64,000 nt of DNA. Source: Lysobacter terrestris. GTDB lineage: Bacteria > Pseudomonadota > Gammaproteobacteria > Xanthomonadales > Xanthomonadaceae. The DNA is taken from contig NZ_CP060820.1 in the NCBI RefSeq assembly GCF_014489475.1, forward strand, positions 62,001-126,000. Direction: 5' to 3'. Within the stretch, counting starts at the first letter, position 1; the number at the start of each line of letters is the position of its first letter. The position numbers were made by a program, and so were the translations under genes. Of the stretch, positions 59,418 through 64,000 are shown piece after piece. The notes under the pieces are model-generated. The model was not told the origin of the DNA, did no database searches, and worked only from the letters and a program-made list of their open reading frames with translations.

Positions 59418-59548
59418 GCTCTGCGTCCGGGGCGCACGCCGGAAAGGTTCAGCTGTGTGCGGCGCGAGGGTTGTCACGCCAGGCCCTGGCGGTGCTGAAC
59501 CTGTTTCCCAGCATCGGTATCCGTGCGGGGGCCGGAATGGGGAGACCC

Positions 59549-59577
59549 AAAAAAACGGGGCGGTTTTCCCGCCCCGT
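59549..59577 (-). terminator. Rho-independent terminator of the OmpA-family gene
   Basis: A stem ACGGGGCGG / CCGCCCCGT with a five-base loop is followed on the minus strand by seven T. It lies 25 bp past the stop at 59602. Confidence 0.92.
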
Positions 59578-59601
59578 TGGATGACACCTTGCGAGCGTCG
59601 A

Positions 59602-60309
59602 TCAGCTGCGCACCGGCACCAGGGTGATCTCGACGCGACGGTTCTGCGCGCGACCCGCTTCGCTGTCGTTGCTCGCGACCGGACGTGATTCGCCGGCGCC
59701 GACGGTGATCAGGCGCTGCTGCATCACGCCATGGCTCTGCAGGTAGGCAGCCACGGAATTGGCGCGGCGCACCGACAGTTCCTGGTTGTACGCATCGCCG
59801 CCGACGCTGTCGGTATGGCCGGCGACTTCAACCACGGTCTGGTTGTACTCGGTCAGCGTGCGGGCCACGTCGTCGAGCACCGGGTAGAACTGCGACTGCA
59901 GGCTGGCATCGTTGAACGCGAACGTGATGCTGCCCGGCATGTTCAGGGTGATGTTGTCGCCATTGCGGACCACGCCGACACCGGTGCCGGCCATGCGCTC
60001 GCGCAACGCGCGCTCCTGGCGGTCCTGGTAGTTGCCGATGGCACCACCGGTCAGGCCGCCGACGCCCGCGCCGACCAGGGCGCGCTGGCGGCGTTCGGTC
60101 GCATCGTCGCCGCTGAGCAGGCCGGCCACGGCGCCGACCGCCGCGCCGATCAGGGCGCCCTTCTTGGTCTTGCTCATGCCCGCCTGCTCACCCTGGGGCT
60201 GCGGCTCCTGGGACGGCTGGCTGCCGTAGTAGCCGCCCTGCGTGGTCGCGCAGGCGGCAAGCAGCGAAGTCAGCACGGCGGCTGCAATCAGTTTGGTTCG
60301 GGTATTCAT
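59602..60309 (-). CDS. OmpA-family lipoprotein (YiaD type)
   Basis: This 235-residue lipoprotein has lipobox LLAACATTQ (Cys20). A Gln/Pro-rich linker follows, then a glycine-zipper region (ALIGAAVGAVAGLLSGDD, ALVGAGVGGLTGGAIGNYQD). The C-terminal OmpA domain binds peptidoglycan (FAFNDASLQSQFYPVLDDVA, VEVAGHTDSVGGDAYNQELS, RRVEITLVPVRS). It would anchor the outer membrane to the cell wall. It has its own terminator and lies between ssrA and the wax ester synthase gene. Confidence 0.93.
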   Translation of the reverse strand: MNTRTKLIAAAVLTSLLAACATTQGGYYGSQPSQEPQPQGEQAGMSKTKKGALIGAAVGAVAGLLSGDDATERRQRALVGAGVGGLTGGAIGNYQDRQERALRERMAGTGVGVVRNGDNITLNMPGSITFAFNDASLQSQFYPVLDDVARTLTEYNQTVVEVAGHTDSVGGDAYNQELSVRRANSVAAYLQSHGVMQQRLITVGAGESRPVASNDSEAGRAQNRRVEITLVPVRS

Positions 60310-60437
60310 TCCTTCCTCCTGGTGGGGTCATGCGGCGCGGAACGATGCCAGCACCTACATGAACAGGGATGAACGCTAATCGCGGGGGCGTTGGGGTCGG
60401 GTGAAGCAGCGCTCAGGCGCCGCAGCGCGGCGATGGC

Positions 60438-61997
60438 CTACCCCGCGATGAACTCGATCACCCGGCGCGTGTCTTCCGGCAACAGCGCGTCGGCGGAGGG
60501 ACCGTCCAGCCGCGCATCCCAGTTGCTCATCAGCGACAGGTACAGGAGTTTCTCGAATTCGCTGCCGAAGCGCTGGATGACGCTGTCCGGATCGGGAATC
60601 AGCTTGGCATCGGCGATCAGGCCGAAATGCACCCGGCCGTTGTAGCTGAGGATGGAAATGCCGACGCCGATCGAGCCGGTCTGCGGCACCCAGAACATCA
60701 TTTCGCGCAGGGCGCAGCCCGCCATGTAAAGCGTCTGCGGCGGACCGGGGACGTTGGTCGCCACGACCGTCGCCTTGCGGCTGAAGAGGTCCAGGGCGAG
60801 GCCTTGGACCGCGGTGGGCGCCATTCCGAGCGCCGCCAACAAGCCATAAGAAACAATAGCTTGCCGAGAATTCTTCAGGTTGTTCATGCTCTCGGCGACG
60901 CGTTCCACCCGCCGGATCGGATTGTCCTCGCCGACCGGCAACTCGAGGAACACCAGGCCGAAATGGTTGCCCAGCTTCTTGGCGTGTTCGAGCGGACGCA
61001 GGTTGACCGGTACCGTTGCGCGCAGCGTCATCCCGTCCACGTGGTCGCCGCGCTCCATCATGTACTGGCGCAGCGCACCGGCTGCCGTCGCCATGAGCAC
61101 ATCGTTGACCGTGCATTCGCAGGCGCGGCCGACTGCCTTCACCTCCTCCAGGTCGAGCGGCTCGGCCCAGGCCACGCGCTTGCTGACGCCAAGCTTCCCG
61201 CGTAGCAACGAAGGCGGATCGTCCGGAAGGGTCACGGCGTGCAGCAGTTCGCGCCCGATCTCGCCGCCCTCCTTCGCCAGCACCGCGGCGAGCGTCGGAT
61301 CGCGGTACATCTCCATGCCCTTCTCGACGACCCGGGTGCCCAGCTTCATGTAGCGCTCGGCCGCGCCGACGCGGCGCGCGACGTCGGCGCCGTCCTGCTT
61401 CAGCCAGGCCTGCTGCAGGTCGCTGCCCTTGGCCGGCTCGCGGGTGGTGTCGGTCAGCGACAGCAGCACCTGCACCAGCGCGATGCCGTCGGCGTAACTG
61501 TGGTGGATACGTGCGATCAGTGCCGAACCGCCGTCGTAGCGTTCGACCAGATGGAACTGCCACAGGGGCCGCCCGGTATCGAGCGGCGTGGAGGCGAGCT
61601 GGCTGACGAAGCGTTCCAGCGCACGCTTGCCGCCCCGCCCCGGCAACGCGGTCAGTTGCACATGCCAGTCCAGGTCGAGGTCGTTGTCGGTCTGCCAGAA
61701 CGCGCCCGCGGCGGTGTCGACCGCCTTCTGCTGGAAGCGGCGGTACGCCAGCCAGCGCTGGCGGATCACGCGCCGCAGGTCGGCCACCGACATCGGCTCG
61801 GCGAACATCAGCACGCCGGTGATCATCATCGGATTGGTCGGCTGGTCCATGCGCAACCAGGCGGTGTCCACCTTGGCCATCGGCTCGCGCCGGGACGCAC
61901 GGATGCGCTTCGCACGATCCTTTACGGCGCGCTCCTTCGCACCGCGCTCCTTGACGGCCGGGTCCTTGACGCTGCCCTTGTGCACTCGTGCCGCCAT
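60438..61997 (-). CDS. Wax ester synthase/diacylglycerol acyltransferase (WS/DGAT)
   Basis: This 519-residue acyltransferase joins acyl-CoA to alcohols or diacylglycerol for storage lipids. The catalytic motif is ARIHHSYADGIALVQVLL (His165-His166, Asp170-Gly171). PLWQFHLVERYDGGSALI, TVPVNLRPLEHAKKLGNHFG and TNVPGPPQTLYMAGC also fit the family. The N-terminal 40 residues are Lys/Arg/Glu-rich with near-repeats (KERGAKERAVKDRAKRIRAS) not typical of the family. A start at 61880 (Met40, MAKVDTAWLRMD) would give a standard-length enzyme. The shorter start cannot be excluded. Confidence 0.9.
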   Translation of the reverse strand: MAARVHKGSVKDPAVKERGAKERAVKDRAKRIRASRREPMAKVDTAWLRMDQPTNPMMITGVLMFAEPMSVADLRRVIRQRWLAYRRFQQKAVDTAAGAFWQTDNDLDLDWHVQLTALPGRGGKRALERFVSQLASTPLDTGRPLWQFHLVERYDGGSALIARIHHSYADGIALVQVLLSLTDTTREPAKGSDLQQAWLKQDGADVARRVGAAERYMKLGTRVVEKGMEMYRDPTLAAVLAKEGGEIGRELLHAVTLPDDPPSLLRGKLGVSKRVAWAEPLDLEEVKAVGRACECTVNDVLMATAAGALRQYMMERGDHVDGMTLRATVPVNLRPLEHAKKLGNHFGLVFLELPVGEDNPIRRVERVAESMNNLKNSRQAIVSYGLLAALGMAPTAVQGLALDLFSRKATVVATNVPGPPQTLYMAGCALREMMFWVPQTGSIGVGISILSYNGRVHFGLIADAKLIPDPDSVIQRFGSEFEKLLYLSLMSNWDARLDGPSADALLPEDTRRVIEFIAG

Positions 61998-62104
61998 GCG
62001 CTTCTCCTCTCGCCTGCAAGCGAGTGAATCACGCAGGCGCGAACAGCGTCAACGCGATGGTCCAGCCGCGCACGTCTGCGCTGCGCTTGGGGCGCTCCCT
62101 GGCA

Positions 62105-63256
62105 TCACGGTTCGACGCTGACGTACTCGCGCGGGATGCGGTCGTTGAGCCCGACCAGGATCTCGTAGGGAATGGTGCCGGCGGCCTGGGCCACCGCTTC
62201 GGCGGTGATGCGTTCGCCGCCCTGGGCGCCGATCAGCACCACCTCGTCCTCGTTCCAGGCGCTGTCGTGGTCGATGTCGACCATGAACTGGTCCATGCAG
62301 ATGCGCCCCACGATCGGATAGCGCTGGCCACGGACCAGTACATCGCCACGCGACGACAGCGCACGCGGGAAGCCATCGCCGTAGCCGATCGGCACCGTCA
62401 CCACGCGCGTGTCGTGCGACGGCGCCCAGGTCGCGCCGTAGCTGACCGGATTGCCGGCCTTCACCACCTTGAAGTAGACCACCTTCGAAACCAGCGACAG
62501 CGCGGGCTTCACCGCGACGGTGGCGCGGGCCGCCGGATCGGGCAGCACGCCGTACAGCACGATGCCCGGCCGGACCATGTCGAGGTGGGTCTGCGGGAAA
62601 TGCAGCACGCCACCGGAGTTGGCGAGGTGGCGGATCGGCATCGGCGCGCCCGCGCGCTCGATGTGCGCGCAGGCCTCGAGGAAACGCTCCAGCTGCAACA
62701 GCGTCATCGGCGATGCCGGATCGTCCGCGCAGGCCAGATGCGAGTAGATGCCCTTCACCACGCACCAGCGCGACGCGAGCGCGGCCTCGATGAAGGGCTT
62801 GGCCGAATAGCTGTGGACGCCGATGCGCTCCATGCCGGTGTCGACCTTCAGGTGGATCACCGCCTTGCGCCCGACGGCTTCCGCCGCGGCTTCGGCCTGG
62901 CGCAGCTTGTCGAGCGAGGAGACGGTGATTTCCAGATCGTGGGTGATGAACTGCGCCACCTGCGGGCCGAAGATCCCGCCCAGCACCAGGATGGGCACGG
63001 TGACCCCGGCCTGGCGCAGGGCGATGCCCTCCTCCACGAACGCCACGCCTAGCTGCTCGACGCCCTGCGCCTGCAGGTGCAGCGCCACCGGCACCAGCCC
63101 GTGGCCGTAGGCGTTGGCCTTGACGATGGCCATCACCGGCACGCCGACGTGGCTGCGGATGTTGCGGAGGTTGAACGTCAGGTGCTCGAGCTGGACCCGG
63201 ATGCGGGTCGGGCGCTCGCTGACGGCGGGCGGCATTACGCCGGTCGGATGGTGCAT
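62105..63256 (-). CDS. alr: Alanine racemase
   Basis: This PLP enzyme converts L-alanine to D-alanine for peptidoglycan. The 383-residue product has the PLP lysine motif VMAIVKANAYGHG (Lys46), the catalytic Tyr region TVPIGYGDGFPRALSSRGDV, HLKVDTGMERIGVH, GRICMDQFMVDID and LNDRIPREYVSVEP at the C terminus. An alternative ATG at 63235 would shorten the product by seven residues. It is slightly longer at the N terminus than usual. The gene is followed by the wax ester synthase gene after 107 bp. Confidence 0.95.
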   Translation of the reverse strand: MHHPTGVMPPAVSERPTRIRVQLEHLTFNLRNIRSHVGVPVMAIVKANAYGHGLVPVALHLQAQGVEQLGVAFVEEGIALRQAGVTVPILVLGGIFGPQVAQFITHDLEITVSSLDKLRQAEAAAEAVGRKAVIHLKVDTGMERIGVHSYSAKPFIEAALASRWCVVKGIYSHLACADDPASPMTLLQLERFLEACAHIERAGAPMPIRHLANSGGVLHFPQTHLDMVRPGIVLYGVLPDPAARATVAVKPALSLVSKVVYFKVVKAGNPVSYGATWAPSHDTRVVTVPIGYGDGFPRALSSRGDVLVRGQRYPIVGRICMDQFMVDIDHDSAWNEDEVVLIGAQGGERITAEAVAQAAGTIPYEILVGLNDRIPREYVSVEP

Positions 63257-63408
63257 TGGCGCTCTGGCTGGGCGATGGGAACGGGGGACCCGCTCATTCT
63301 ATGCGTCCTGTGCGGCCCCGCCGCGCGACCAACGGCACGCACGCAGTTGTGCGAGGCGACGCGGTTCTCGCGCGGCATCGCAACGCCAGCAGGCGTTGGC
63401 GCGCCGGC

Positions 63409-64000
63409 CTAGACCGCGTACCCGCCGCAGCTCTCCGCGTAGGTGTCGGTGTAGTCCAGCACGGACTGCACCGCCGCACGCCGCATCTCCAGGCCGTTGG
63501 GATAGCGCGCGATGGTGTCGCGTGGCTTGCGGAAGATCTCGCACCACTCCGATTCCTCCTTCGACTGTGCGATCACCAGCGCATGCACCAGCGAGATGAC
63601 GAAGAATTCCGGCGACTGCCGCTCGGCCTGCGCGAGCAGGAGTTCGGCGCGGCGCGTGTCGTAGTACTCGTCCGTCGCCCACATGTAGCCCACCGCGAAC
63701 AGCACGCGCGAGGAGCCCTTGCCGGCGCGGAAGCGCTGGTAACCGTGCGGATCGGTCTTCTTCAGGCGCTGCAGCAGGAGCAGGTGGTTGTCGAGGGTCC
63801 GCCCCAGCGCATTGATGACCGCGGCGGCTTCATCGTAGGACGTGCCCGGATCGAGGATGTAGTCGGCGAGTTCGTCGTCCAGCGCGCTGACTTCATGCGC
63901 CTTCCTGACCTGCGGCAGATCGAGGTAGGCCTCATAGATCAGGCCGGACGTCACCGGCGAATGCGCGTGTGACGGTGGCGCCAGCAGGACTCCCACGAAC
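63409..64000 (-). CDS. Exported protein of unknown function, 5' end outside window
   Basis: The readable part is 197 residues and runs off the right edge. The first visible residues (FVGVLLAPPSHAHS) look like the end of a signal peptide, so the true start lies past 64000. The mature part is helical and polar: TSGLIYEAYLDLPQVRKAHE, ELADYILDPGTSYDEAAAVI, RAGKGSSRVLFAVGYMWATD and a short end CGGYAV. No domain is recognised. Genome context is limited to alr downstream. Confidence 0.75.
   Translation of the reverse strand, partial: FVGVLLAPPSHAHSPVTSGLIYEAYLDLPQVRKAHEVSALDDELADYILDPGTSYDEAAAVINALGRTLDNHLLLLQRLKKTDPHGYQRFRAGKGSSRVLFAVGYMWATDEYYDTRRAELLLAQAERQSPEFFVISLVHALVIAQSKEESEWCEIFRKPRDTIARYPNGLEMRRAAVQSVLDYTDTYAESCGGYAV

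Overview
The window is a 64-kb piece of a high-GC gammaproteobacterial chromosome. Gene order (prfB / recJ / rpfE / greA / carB / carA, and hrcA-grpE-dnaK-dnaJ next to recN, fur and bamE) and protein style point to the Xanthomonadaceae, most likely Lysobacter or a close relative. I found no rRNA, tRNA, insertion sequence, prophage or CRISPR array. Long antisense frames occur throughout but are what high-GC coding sequence produces.

Region 1 (1-23.6 kb) is housekeeping: release factor 2 with its programmed frameshift, RecJ, RpfE, GreA, carbamoyl-phosphate synthase (with a small membrane protein gene inserted between carA and carB), a DUF1631 protein, DapB, the heat-shock set HrcA-GrpE-DnaK-DnaJ with two good sigma-32 promoters, RecN, Fur, BamE, RnfH, RatA, SmpB and an orphan CHASE/PAS histidine kinase.

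Region 2 (23.7-30.8 kb) is copper/silver export: a CusCBA-type RND operon headed by a small Cys/Met-rich exported protein. Just upstream lies a small exported protein carrying two EGKCG motifs and a pair of EF-hands.

Region 3 (31-51 kb) is an accessory stress and redox region: regulators, short-chain dehydrogenases, hydrolases, two Ohr proteins and an OmpR-type two-component system. Its centre is an operon hvfX-hvfA-hvfB-hvfC (DoxX membrane protein, EGKCG precursor with EF-hands, DUF692/MNIO maturase, DUF2063 partner). This is a predicted ribosomally made, post-translationally modified copper-binding peptide system. A CcdA-like/thioredoxin-like pair lies directly upstream.

The most interesting observation is that three promoters share one layout: a tandem GATAC/GTTAC box placed 44-45 bp from a GACAC...ATAC core. 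They lie before hvfXABC, before the ccdA-thioredoxin pair, and before the distant EGKCG/EF-hand gene beside cusCBA. This ties the separate precursor gene, the modification operon and the redox pair into one predicted regulon. The two-component system 3.5 kb away is a candidate regulator.

Region 4 (51-64 kb) holds a translationally coupled Emr-type efflux operon that ends in a thiolase gene, an exported lipase-like protein, tmRNA (tag ANDDNYALAA), an OmpA-family lipoprotein, a wax ester synthase/DGAT-like protein, alanine racemase and the start of an unknown exported protein.
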